Shown here: positions 1-7,728 of the stretch, one piece after another
How the letters are laid out: the number at the start of each line of letters is the position of its first letter
Numbering within the stretch: position 1 is the first letter of the stretch
Source of the DNA: Campylobacteraceae bacterium
Lineage (GTDB): Bacteria; Campylobacterota; Campylobacteria; Campylobacterales; Sulfurovaceae
Direction: 5' to 3'
Length of the DNA: 18,037 bases
Assembly (NCBI GenBank): GCA_027026055.1
Contig: JALVPA010000054.1
Location: forward strand, 1-18,037
Translations under genes and position numbers: made by a program
The notes under the pieces: model-generated
What the model saw: only the letters and a program-made list of their open reading frames with translations
Database searches by the model: none
What the model was told of the DNA's origin: nothing

Positions 1-372
1 GATTATATGAGTTCCAGACCGGGGCTGTTCGCGGCCGGAGATTGCGAGTACGGTCCGATGACGATTGTCAACGCCGTAGGACAGGCCAAACGCGCCGCAT
101 CGGTCATCAGTCGTTATATCTACGACGGCAAAGTGACGTTGACGGACGAAGAGATCATGGAAGACCATCTTAATAAGCTGAAAGTTTATAACAAAAACGA
201 AAAGATTACGGGATGGATGCCGGGACTTCCCAGAGCGGTCAGCGAAAAACTCTCCGTCGACGAACGCAAAGACAACAACAAAGAGGTCAATCTTGGTTTC
301 ACGGGCGAAGAGGCGATAGCCGAAGCGGAGCGCTGTATGCGTTGTTATTACATCGCGATGGTAGCGGTATAA
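1..372 (+). CDS. C-terminal part of a GltD-like FAD-dependent oxidoreductase (NuoF-position electron-input subunit), 5' end outside the window
   Basis: The reading frame is open from base 1 (Asp-Tyr precede the first ATG at 7), so this is the last ~123 residues of a longer gene. The segment PGLFAAGDCEYGPMTIVNAV matches the second FAD-contacting motif (FAAGD...GP) of glutamate-synthase-small-subunit-like flavoproteins. It is followed by an Ala-rich helix and, near the C-terminus, a Cys pair (AERCMRC) that looks like an iron-sulfur remnant. Its place directly before nuoG, where nuoE/nuoF stand in other bacteria, suggests it feeds electrons into complex I; that role is inference. Campylobacterota complex I is known to lack the classical NADH-binding NuoE/NuoF in Campylobacter and Helicobacter. 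The electron donor (NAD(P)H, ferredoxin or flavodoxin) cannot be told from this fragment. The gene ends 17 bases before nuoG1. Confidence 0.75.
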   Translation, partial: DYMSSRPGLFAAGDCEYGPMTIVNAVGQAKRAASVISRYIYDGKVTLTDEEIMEDHLNKLKVYNKNEKITGWMPGLPRAVSEKLSVDERKDNNKEVNLGFTGEEAIAEAERCMRCYYIAMVAV

Positions 373-389
373 AGACGAGGCGGTGAAGT

Positions 390-2690
390 ATGAGTAAGCA
401 CAATTCCATCCATACCGGTAAACCGATCACCATCACCATCGACGGTAAAGAGTGTCGTTCCGAGTTCGGAAAAACGATTCTCGAAATCGCCAGAGAGAAC
501 GACATCTACATTCCTACGATGTGTTATTTGACAAAAGTATTGCCCATCGGTTCGTGTCGTATGTGCGTCGTCGAAGTCGAAGGGGTCGAGGGGATGATTC
601 TTTCGTGCCAAGAGAAAGCGGTGGACGGTATCAGCGTAACGACGAATTCTCCCGAACTCTATAAAGAGCGGCAAAACATTATGAAGCTCTATGATGTCAA
701 CCACCCGCTTGAGTGCGGCGTGTGCGACAAAAGCGGCGAGTGCGATTTACAAAACAAAACGATGGAGTTCGGGGTCGATTCGCAAGAGTTTACGGCCAGA
801 GATCAACATCGCCCCGTCGAAAATTGGGGATATGTCTCTTACGATCCCGCGCTTTGCATTATGTGTGAAAAGTGCGTGCGTGTTTCGACGGAGATTACGG
901 GTGACGAAGCGCTGAAAGTCAAGTTCGGCGGGTACGGATCGACCATTGTCAATCTTAAAAAAGAGGCCGATTACGCTTCGTTGGGAGAAGCGGCGGCGGT
1001 GTGTCCCGTCGGCGCATTGGTGATCAGCGATTTCAAATATACCTCGAATGCGTGGGAGTTGCAAAAGATTCCGAGCTCTTGTCCGCATTGCGGCGGCGGA
1101 TGTCAACTCTATTATGAGGTCAAACCGACTTCGATTTCCGATCGTAGCGATAAAATCTATCGCGTCACCAACGAAGCGGAGTTTGCAACGCTCTGCGGCG
1201 CGGGCCGTTTTGGCTTCGATTATGCCAACAAGGCGGCAAAGAAAAAACCCGAAGCGTTCGCCAAAGCGGTGGAGGCTTTCAAAAAAGCTGATACGGTACG
1301 CTTTTCGAGTGTGATTAGTAACGAAGAGGCGTTGATTTTACAACGCCTTAAAGAGCGTTACGGCTTTAAACTGGTCTCTTCCGAAGCCTATGCGTATCAA
1401 AAGTTTATGCGGGCTTATGCTTCGATAACCGGAAAAAAACTTTTCGGTGGAGAGGTGGAAAAGATAAAAGATTCCAAAGCGATTATCGTCTTCGGTACGC
1501 GGATTAACGACGATGCGCCGACGATTAAGTACCGTATCAACAGCGCAAGCAAATGGCATCGCGCCAGAGTCGCTTATATGCATCCGATGGAAGATAGCGA
1601 AATGCAACATATCGCAACCCAGTTTGTCAAATACGAAGCGGGGAGCGAAGAGGGGGTTGCGGCACTATTGGCGCATACGCTTATCGACGGAGAGAATATC
1701 GACGAAAAGAGCAAAGCGGTGATGGACACGCTCGATATTGGCTATCTCAGCGCCGAGAGCAATGTGGGCGAAGAGGAGCTCGAAGCGCTCAAAGCGTCGT
1801 TGAAAAAACGCGAAGGATTTTCTCTTGTCGTAGGAGAGGATCTCTACACGCATCCTAGAGCCGAACAGATTGCGCGATGGATTGCTTTGATCGAAAAATA
1901 TACCGACTTCAACGTGGTATGTGTACCCCCCGCGGGCAACGCGATGGGCGTATCGCTTATCTGCGATCTCGACGAAACGGCGGAAGGTTATACGGTAGGT
2001 TACAACGCACCGGGCGATTTCGTGCTTTCGGCGTTGGGTGACGGCGACTTGGATATGCCTGCGATGAACCAGCAAGAGGGTACGTTAACGACATTCGACA
2101 AAGATGTCGTACCGATGCATGTCGCGCTTTCCTATGACGGTTACGTACTCAACGACATCGCCAACGCGTTGGGAGAAGAGAAACGCTACACGATCGACTA
2201 CACGCCCGAACTTCCGAGAGAATCGGGATACAAAAAGGTGTGTTTCGACGATTTGCCCGACTATTTCGACAAAACGGGCAAAGAGCATCGCGGGTATCGT
2301 CTCGAAGAGCGTTGCGTAGAAACGAACGGAAGTGCGGAAGAGCCCGAAGAGTTGGATACCTTCGACGGTGCGGTCGTTTATCGTTGTAATCCGTCGACAC
2401 AATTTTCACCCTTTACGGCAAAGGCGACGCACCTTAAGGACGAACCTCTTTTGCGCGGTTCGCAACAATTCGCCGCTGCGGCAAAACTCAAAGACGGCGA
2501 TTACGTTCGTTTCGAAATAGACGGCGTTGTTTTCGAGCGTCTGTTTACGATTGATACATCGATGAAAGGAACAGTCGCAATAAATCCGACATTTGACAAG
2601 GGATTAAGTTCCTCTCTGCTATCCTCTTATAGATTTGGCAGACCGAGCTTTGAGAAAATAGATCAGAAGATAGGAAACGAGAATGAGTGA
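390..2690 (+). CDS. nuoG: NADH-quinone oxidoreductase subunit G, copy 1 (NuoG1, with N7-type cysteines)
   Basis: Iron-sulfur electron-relay subunit in the peripheral arm of complex I, 766 aa. The N-terminus is a [2Fe-2S] ferredoxin domain with C45, C56, C59 and C73. Next comes the His-ligated [4Fe-4S] motif H105, C109, C112, C118 (HPLECGVCDKSGEC). A further [4Fe-4S] site is C156, C159, C162 with C205 (CPVGAL). The molybdopterin-oxidoreductase-like part starts with C231, C234, C238 and C269, the N7 arrangement. The late motif MNQQEGTLTT is typical of NuoG. GAGG at 377-380 precedes the ATG at a suitable distance. The last 8 bases overlap nuoG2, so the two are probably translationally coupled. 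It is shorter than E. coli NuoG (about 900 aa), mostly in the C-terminal domain. The family assignment is firm; the division of labour with NuoG2 is unknown. Confidence 0.95.
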   Translation: MSKHNSIHTGKPITITIDGKECRSEFGKTILEIARENDIYIPTMCYLTKVLPIGSCRMCVVEVEGVEGMILSCQEKAVDGISVTTNSPELYKERQNIMKLYDVNHPLECGVCDKSGECDLQNKTMEFGVDSQEFTARDQHRPVENWGYVSYDPALCIMCEKCVRVSTEITGDEALKVKFGGYGSTIVNLKKEADYASLGEAAAVCPVGALVISDFKYTSNAWELQKIPSSCPHCGGGCQLYYEVKPTSISDRSDKIYRVTNEAEFATLCGAGRFGFDYANKAAKKKPEAFAKAVEAFKKADTVRFSSVISNEEALILQRLKERYGFKLVSSEAYAYQKFMRAYASITGKKLFGGEVEKIKDSKAIIVFGTRINDDAPTIKYRINSASKWHRARVAYMHPMEDSEMQHIATQFVKYEAGSEEGVAALLAHTLIDGENIDEKSKAVMDTLDIGYLSAESNVGEEELEALKASLKKREGFSLVVGEDLYTHPRAEQIARWIALIEKYTDFNVVCVPPAGNAMGVSLICDLDETAEGYTVGYNAPGDFVLSALGDGDLDMPAMNQQEGTLTTFDKDVVPMHVALSYDGYVLNDIANALGEEKRYTIDYTPELPRESGYKKVCFDDLPDYFDKTGKEHRGYRLEERCVETNGSAEEPEELDTFDGAVVYRCNPSTQFSPFTAKATHLKDEPLLRGSQQFAAAAKLKDGDYVRFEIDGVVFERLFTIDTSMKGTVAINPTFDKGLSSSLLSSYRFGRPSFEKIDQKIGNENE

Positions 2691-5166
2691 AGTCAAACAA
2701 GCCGAAAATATGGTAACCATCACGATCGACGGTAAGCCTTATCAAGCGAAAGAGGGCGAATATATCCTCAACGCGGCGCGCGCCAACGGCGTGTTTATTC
2801 CCGCCATTTGTTATTTGACGCGTTGTTCGCCGACGTTGGCGTGTCGCCTTTGCTTGGTCGAAGCCGACGGCAAGCAAGTTTATGCCTGTAACGCAAAAGT
2901 CAAAGAGGGTATGGAGATTACCGTCGATACGCCCAATATTCTTACGGAACGTCGCGCCATCATGGAGGTGTACGATGTCAATCACCCGTTGCAGTGCGGC
3001 GTGTGCGACAAAAGCGGCGAATGCGAACTTCAAAACTATACGCTGGAATTGGCGGTCGACGAACAGCACTACAGCATCGCCGATACGAAGCGCGAAGTCA
3101 AAAATTGGAGTAGCGTATTGCATTACGATGCGGCGCTTTGTATCGTTTGCGAGCGTTGTACGACGGTATGTAAAGATATGATAGGCGACGCGGCGATTAC
3201 GACGGTCAAGCGCGGCGGTCCCGCACTGGACAAAGCCTATAAAACGTCGATGCCCAAAGACGCTTATGCGATGTGGAACAAACTTCAAAAATCGATCATT
3301 GCTCCCAGCAACGGTACCGATCAAACCAACTGTTCCGATTGTGGCGAGTGTATCGCGGTCTGCCCCGTCGGTGCGCTTTCGAGTAGAGATTTCGTTTATA
3401 CTTCCAACGCATGGGAGCTTAAACGCATTCCCGCCGTAGCGCCGCACGGTTCGGACGGGTTTCAGATCTACTACGAAGTCAAGCCGACGTCGATTTCCGA
3501 TCGCACCGAAAAGATCTATCGCGTTACCAACGAATGGAACTACGTTTCTCTCGACGGATCGGCGCGTTTTGCCTACGATTTCCAAAATACGACGGCACAA
3601 AAAGACGAAACGGCGTTCGCCAAAGCGTTCGAGGCCTTTAAAAAAGCAAAAACCGTTCGCTTTAACGCACTGATTAGTAACGAAGAAGCTTTGATGTTAC
3701 AAACGCTTAAAGAACGTTTGGGCTTGAAGCTTTATAATCCCGAAGTACGTCCTTTCCAAAAGTTTTTAGGGTACTATCAAGAAGCGTCCGGCAACAGGTT
3801 TTGGAATAGCGATCCCGACACCGTAATGAAAACGGCGGATTTCGTTGTTTCGGTAGGTGTGGCGTTGCGACACGATTCTCCTTCTTCCAAATATGCCTTT
3901 AACAATGTTCAAAAGATGAACAAAGGCGCGGGACTCTATTTCCACCCCGTCGGCGATACGCTGATTCCGAAGTTCGGCAAAAATGTCGAATGCGTGGTGC
4001 ATAAACCCGGCACGGAAGAAGCGGTCATGTATGCGATTCTCGATCTTTTTGCCGATAAAGAGAAGTTGCCCGAAGAGGTACGCAAATATATCGAAGGCTT
4101 TAAACGCACCGAAAAACGCACGGTGACCGAAAAGGTGACAAAAGCGGTCAAAGAACAGGTGAAAGACGAAGAGACGGGCGAGATGAAAGAGGTGACCAAA
4201 AATGTCGTCGAGACGGTCGAAAAAGAGGTTGAAGTCGAAATAAACGGCTTACTCGAAACATTGGGTGTCGATGCCGACGCCTTTATGGCCTCTTTCGAGA
4301 AAATGATGAAGAAAAAAGAGTCTTTCGCTCTGTTTGTCGGAGAAGATTTCTACGGCCATCCGAGGGCCGAAAATCTTGCAAAGCTCGTTGCGTTGGTAGA
4401 GAAGTGTTGCGATATGCAAACCGTGATTATTCCTCCCAAATCCAATGCGCTCGGTGTCGCGCTGATTTGCGATTTGGACGATGAAGTCGAAGGATATACG
4501 ATCGGTTATAATGAAAACGGAGACTTTAAGCTCTCGGCACTCGGCGACGGCGATTTGGATATGCCCGCGATGAACCAACAAGAAGGTACGCTATGCAATA
4601 TCGGAAAACGCGTCTTGCCGACCAATGCGGCGGTGGAGTATAACGGCTACGAGTTGAACGACCTGATGAAAGCGCTTACCGGTGCGCCGAATCTGACGAT
4701 CGATTGGACGGAAAAACTGCCGATAGAAAAAGGATTCAAGTCGGTACGATTCGACGATTTGCCGAACCGTTTCGAAAACGACGGAACGGACAATCGCGGC
4801 TACAAACTCGAAAATCCTTCCGAAGAGAAACCGTTGCCTTCGGTAGAGCCTTTCGACGAGGCTGCGGTATTGGAGGGCGAGAGTATCGTCTATCGTTGTA
4901 ATCCGGCAAGACAATTTAACGATTTTACCGATAAAGCGCACGAGATATTCGAGGCGTTCGGGCTTTACGCGAGTCCCGAAAAGGCGGAAACGCTGGGTGA
5001 AAAGGTCGTTGTGGAGTTTGCAAACGGTTCGATAGAATTGGACGTGATTGCCGACGAGAAGATGACGGGCGACATTATGAAAATCTCCGACTTTAAGGCG
5101 GCAAAAGGCGTTTACGATCTCTTCGGCGCCTATCGCTATCAAACAGCAACAGTGAGGAAGGTATGA
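2683..5166 (+). CDS. nuoG: NADH-quinone oxidoreductase subunit G, copy 2 (NuoG2, extra [4Fe-4S] motif, N7 site lost)
   Basis: Tandem paralogue of NuoG1, 827 aa. It keeps the [2Fe-2S] ligands C43, C54, C57, C69 and the His-type [4Fe-4S] ligands H101, C105, C108, C114. The next domain differs from copy 1: C153, C156, C159, C163 plus C217, C220, C223, C227 make two full CxxCxxCxxxC motifs, as in 2[4Fe-4S] ferredoxins, so one more cluster than NuoG1 is predicted. All four N7 positions are replaced (A253, G256, F260, D291 against C231, C234, C238, C269 of NuoG1). Residues about 476-519 are a Lys/Glu/Val-rich charged insertion absent from copy 1. The MNQQEGTLCN motif is kept. Its start overlaps nuoG1 by 8 bases, and nuoH begins 1 base after its stop. 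It is clearly of NuoG descent, probably a second relay subunit of the same complex (inference). Confidence 0.93.
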   Translation: MSEVKQAENMVTITIDGKPYQAKEGEYILNAARANGVFIPAICYLTRCSPTLACRLCLVEADGKQVYACNAKVKEGMEITVDTPNILTERRAIMEVYDVNHPLQCGVCDKSGECELQNYTLELAVDEQHYSIADTKREVKNWSSVLHYDAALCIVCERCTTVCKDMIGDAAITTVKRGGPALDKAYKTSMPKDAYAMWNKLQKSIIAPSNGTDQTNCSDCGECIAVCPVGALSSRDFVYTSNAWELKRIPAVAPHGSDGFQIYYEVKPTSISDRTEKIYRVTNEWNYVSLDGSARFAYDFQNTTAQKDETAFAKAFEAFKKAKTVRFNALISNEEALMLQTLKERLGLKLYNPEVRPFQKFLGYYQEASGNRFWNSDPDTVMKTADFVVSVGVALRHDSPSSKYAFNNVQKMNKGAGLYFHPVGDTLIPKFGKNVECVVHKPGTEEAVMYAILDLFADKEKLPEEVRKYIEGFKRTEKRTVTEKVTKAVKEQVKDEETGEMKEVTKNVVETVEKEVEVEINGLLETLGVDADAFMASFEKMMKKKESFALFVGEDFYGHPRAENLAKLVALVEKCCDMQTVIIPPKSNALGVALICDLDDEVEGYTIGYNENGDFKLSALGDGDLDMPAMNQQEGTLCNIGKRVLPTNAAVEYNGYELNDLMKALTGAPNLTIDWTEKLPIEKGFKSVRFDDLPNRFENDGTDNRGYKLENPSEEKPLPSVEPFDEAAVLEGESIVYRCNPARQFNDFTDKAHEIFEAFGLYASPEKAETLGEKVVVEFANGSIELDVIADEKMTGDIMKISDFKAAKGVYDLFGAYRYQTATVRKV

Positions 5167-5167
5167 G

Positions 5168-6220
5168 ATGGAAACAGTAACATATACGCAAGTGGAAACA
5201 TTCGTCAACAATCTACCCGAAGTGACGGCTGCAGGGGTATGGATTAAGGCCATTATCATTTTGGCGATCATTTCGGCGGTTGCGGGATTCGGTACTTATC
5301 TGGAGCGTAAAGTGCTTGCCTTTATGCAACGACGCCTCGGACCGATGCACGTGGGTCCCTACGGTTTGTTGCAAATCATCGCCGACGGTATCAAACTTTT
5401 TACGAAAGAAGATATCGTACCCCAAAACGCCAATAGACTCATTTTTATGTTGGCGCCCGTTATTACGGCCGCGACGGCATTTATCGCATTGGCTGCGGTA
5501 CCCGTATTCCCCGACTTTACGGTTCCCGAATGGATTCCCGTATTGGGCGGAACCTTCGTGCCTTCAATCGCCGCGGATTTGAATATCGGTATCCTCTTCG
5601 TACTGGGTACGATGGCGGCCGGGCTTTACGGTCCGTTGCTTGCGGGTATGGCGCAAGCGAACAAATGGGGGATTATCGGTGCCGCGCGTACGGCAATACA
5701 GTTTCTTTCGTATGAAGTGGTCACGGGTCTTTCCATTTTGGCTCCCATAATGTTGGTCGGATCGCTCTCGTTTGTCGATTTCAACAATGCGCAAGCGGGC
5801 GGTATCGAAAACTGGATTGTTTGGAAGCAGCCCGTAGCGTTTATACTCTTCTTGATTGCGGGATTTGCGGAAACCAACAGAACGCCTTTCGACTTGCTCG
5901 AACACGAAGCGGAAGTGGTGTCCGGATACGCAACGGAGTATTCCGGTATGCGTTGGGGGATGTTCTTTATCGGCGAATACGCCAATATGATTACCATCTC
6001 GATCATTGCGGCGATTGTCTTCCTCGGCGGCTACAGCGAAGAGGGCATCGGGTGGTTGACGATTATTTTGAAGGTCGGTTTCTTCTTCTTCCTTATGTTG
6101 TGGGTGCGCGCATCTTGGCCGCATGTCAGACCCGACCAGCTGATGTGGCTGTGTTGGAAAGTATTGATGCCGATCGCGGTAATCAACGTGGTAATCACCG
6201 GTATTGTGATGATGGTATAA
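5168..6220 (+). CDS. nuoH: NADH-quinone oxidoreductase subunit H
   Basis: Membrane subunit of complex I that forms most of the quinone-access chamber next to NuoB/D/I, 350 aa. Multiple hydrophobic segments are visible. The family signatures are present: a first-loop stretch GPYGLLQIIADGIKLFTKED (family pattern GPxGLLQxxADGxKL) and, later, AETNRTPFDLLEHEAEVVSG followed by TEYSGMRW, the conserved acidic quinone-site loop. The usual form of that loop is AExNRxPFDLxEAExELVxG, so only conservative changes are seen. A strong Shine-Dalgarno sequence (GAGGAAGG, 5154-5161) lies inside the end of nuoG2. The stop codon overlaps the Shine-Dalgarno sequence of nuoI. Confidence 0.97.
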   Translation: METVTYTQVETFVNNLPEVTAAGVWIKAIIILAIISAVAGFGTYLERKVLAFMQRRLGPMHVGPYGLLQIIADGIKLFTKEDIVPQNANRLIFMLAPVITAATAFIALAAVPVFPDFTVPEWIPVLGGTFVPSIAADLNIGILFVLGTMAAGLYGPLLAGMAQANKWGIIGAARTAIQFLSYEVVTGLSILAPIMLVGSLSFVDFNNAQAGGIENWIVWKQPVAFILFLIAGFAETNRTPFDLLEHEAEVVSGYATEYSGMRWGMFFIGEYANMITISIIAAIVFLGGYSEEGIGWLTIILKVGFFFFLMLWVRASWPHVRPDQLMWLCWKVLMPIAVINVVITGIVMMV

Positions 6221-6229
6221 GGAGCAGGT

Positions 6230-6853
6230 ATGGGTTTGGAACAATTTAAAAACAGAAATGTCGGTCGGCAAGATTATGTCATGCTCGATTTGGGACATAC
6301 ACCCGAAACGGGTATGGGCAAATTCAAACAGGTGGTGAGACGTACGGTCAAACCGGAGCTGTTCGTAGGGCTTTGGGTTACGTTCAGAGAGATGATAAAC
6401 GCACTTTTCAGAGGAAAGATGCATACGGTAAAATATCCGCTTGAAAAATTGCCCATCTCTCCGCGTTACCGTGCGATTCACGAAATGCTCAGACTGCTCG
6501 AAAGCGGACACTATCGTTGTATCGGTTGCGGATTGTGCGAAAAGATTTGTATCTCCAACTGTATCGCGATGGAGACGCGTTACGACGAAAACCAGCGTAA
6601 AGAGGTTACCGAGTACACCATCAATTTCGGACGTTGTATTTTCTGCGGCTATTGTGCGGAGGTATGTCCCGAACTGGCTATCGTACACGGACCGAGATAC
6701 GAGACGGCATCGGAGCAGCGTGCAAGCTTCTCTTTGTTCGAAGATATGCTTACGCCGAAGGACAAACTCGACATGCAAAAAGAGTTCGAAGGTTTCGGTG
6801 CGGTTTCTCCGAATGCGGACGAAAACATCAAAAAGACGCCGTTGGCGTATTAA
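6230..6853 (+). CDS. nuoI: NADH-quinone oxidoreductase subunit I
   Basis: Ferredoxin-like subunit carrying the N6a and N6b [4Fe-4S] clusters that pass electrons to N2 in NuoB, 207 aa. The two motifs are C97, C100, C103, C107 (CIGCGLCEKIC) and C136, C139, C142, C146 (CIFCGYCAEVCP). The first lacks the usual Pro after its last Cys and has an additional Cys at 111; the eight ligands are complete. The N-terminal ~60 residues contain an amphipathic helix typical of the membrane-facing part. The C-terminal ~35 residues are polar and variable. AAGGAG at 6219-6224 precedes the ATG, overlapping the nuoH stop. Confidence 0.97.
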   Translation: MGLEQFKNRNVGRQDYVMLDLGHTPETGMGKFKQVVRRTVKPELFVGLWVTFREMINALFRGKMHTVKYPLEKLPISPRYRAIHEMLRLLESGHYRCIGCGLCEKICISNCIAMETRYDENQRKEVTEYTINFGRCIFCGYCAEVCPELAIVHGPRYETASEQRASFSLFEDMLTPKDKLDMQKEFEGFGAVSPNADENIKKTPLAY

Positions 6854-6863
6854 GGAGAACGAC

Positions 6864-7427
6864 ATGTATGAAACGATCGCATTTTATCTCTTTTCGGTGC
6901 TGACGATAGGGCTTTTCCTCGTAACCGTATTGAGCAAAAACGTTCTCTATGCCATGACGGCACTTGCGGCGGGGATGGTGCTTATTTCGGGCTTTTTCTT
7001 TATACTCGGAGCGGATTTTCTCGGTGTCGTACAACTGATTGTTTATGTGGGAGCGGTAATGGCGCTCTATTCTTTTGCGATGATGTTTTTCGATGCGACG
7101 CGCGATATCAAAGAAAAAAATACCCCCGCGGCGCTTGTCTTTTTGCTTGGCGGATTGAGCGCTTTGGTGTTGGTGTTGATGTTTGCGGCGCCGATTCATT
7201 CGGAGGCGATACAAGCTTTCTATCCCGTTCACGAAGGGGTGGGTAACGCGCAAGATGTCGGTATCGTACTCTTTACGAAATATCTCGTTCCGTTCGAGGT
7301 GGCGGCCGTCATGCTTTTGGTGGCGATGATTGCCGGTATTATTCTTGCGGGTAAGAAAATGGATAAAAGCCTTACGGAAGACCTGAATGCCGACGACGAA
7401 ATTATGAAACAAAAGGATACGAAATGA
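6864..7427 (+). CDS. nuoJ: NADH-quinone oxidoreductase subunit J
   Basis: Small membrane subunit of complex I, 187 aa, with about five hydrophobic helices. The family hallmark is ADFLGVVQLIVYVGAVMALY, which holds the pi-bulge helix that couples quinone chemistry to the proton pumps. The frame is open much further upstream, inside nuoI, but the start is set at ATG 6864: AAGGAG at 6852-6857 lies just before it and the first residues (MYETIAFYLFSVLTIGL) form the expected first membrane helix. The C-terminal tail is charged (MDKSLTEDLNADDEIMKQ). The stop overlaps the nuoK start (ATGA at 7424-7427), indicating coupling. Confidence 0.96.
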   Translation: MYETIAFYLFSVLTIGLFLVTVLSKNVLYAMTALAAGMVLISGFFFILGADFLGVVQLIVYVGAVMALYSFAMMFFDATRDIKEKNTPAALVFLLGGLSALVLVLMFAAPIHSEAIQAFYPVHEGVGNAQDVGIVLFTKYLVPFEVAAVMLLVAMIAGIILAGKKMDKSLTEDLNADDEIMKQKDTK

Positions 7428-7726
7428 TAGGCTTGTCACACTATCTGATTGTCTCCGCGGTACTCTTTTCGATCGGGTTGATCGGAGTATTGCGCAGAAG
7501 AAATCTGTTGATGCTTTTTTTTGCGACCGAAGTGATGCTTAACGCGGTCAATATTGCGTTCGCGGCTATTTCCCACTTTTACGGAGATTTGACGGGACAG
7601 ATGTTTGCCTTTTTCGTCATTGCTATCGCGGCCAGTGAGGTGGCGGTAGGGCTCGGTATTTTGATCGTGTTGTATAAAAAACACGGCAGTCTCGATCTTG
7701 ACAATCTTGCGAGCATGAGGGGGTAA
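7424..7726 (+). CDS. nuoK: NADH-quinone oxidoreductase subunit K
   Basis: Membrane subunit homologous to MrpC, 100 aa, exactly the usual length. Three hydrophobic helices are seen. The two membrane-embedded glutamates needed for proton transfer are at the canonical positions E36 (FFATEVMLNAVN) and E72 (AIAASEVAVGLG). The second helix also has the conserved Asn residues of this family (N40, N43). It is coupled to nuoJ by a 4-base ATGA overlap and stops 2 bases before nuoL. Confidence 0.97.
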   Translation: MIGLSHYLIVSAVLFSIGLIGVLRRRNLLMLFFATEVMLNAVNIAFAAISHFYGDLTGQMFAFFVIAIAASEVAVGLGILIVLYKKHGSLDLDNLASMRG

Positions 7727-7728
7727 CG

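Noticed and set aside
896..905. Apparent missing fourth cysteine after CxxCxxC in NuoG1 (S166)
   Set aside because: In standard NuoG the fourth ligand of this cluster is the later Cys (C205 here), so S166 is normal and not a defect.
2545..3600. 351-aa open frame on the minus strand opposite the nuoG1/nuoG2 junction
   Set aside because: It covers conserved cluster motifs of NuoG2, is Arg/His-rich without family motifs, and has no independent initiation signals.
6441..6863. Longer N-terminus for nuoJ starting inside nuoI
   Set aside because: The extra ~141 residues read through nuoI in another frame. The Shine-Dalgarno sequence and first membrane helix place the start at 6864.
5564..6865. 433-aa open frame on the minus strand opposite nuoH/nuoI
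   Set aside because: It lies wholly opposite well-supported genes, the translation is polar and low in complexity (many His/Arg/Gln runs), has no recognisable domain, and is explained as a codon-bias shadow.
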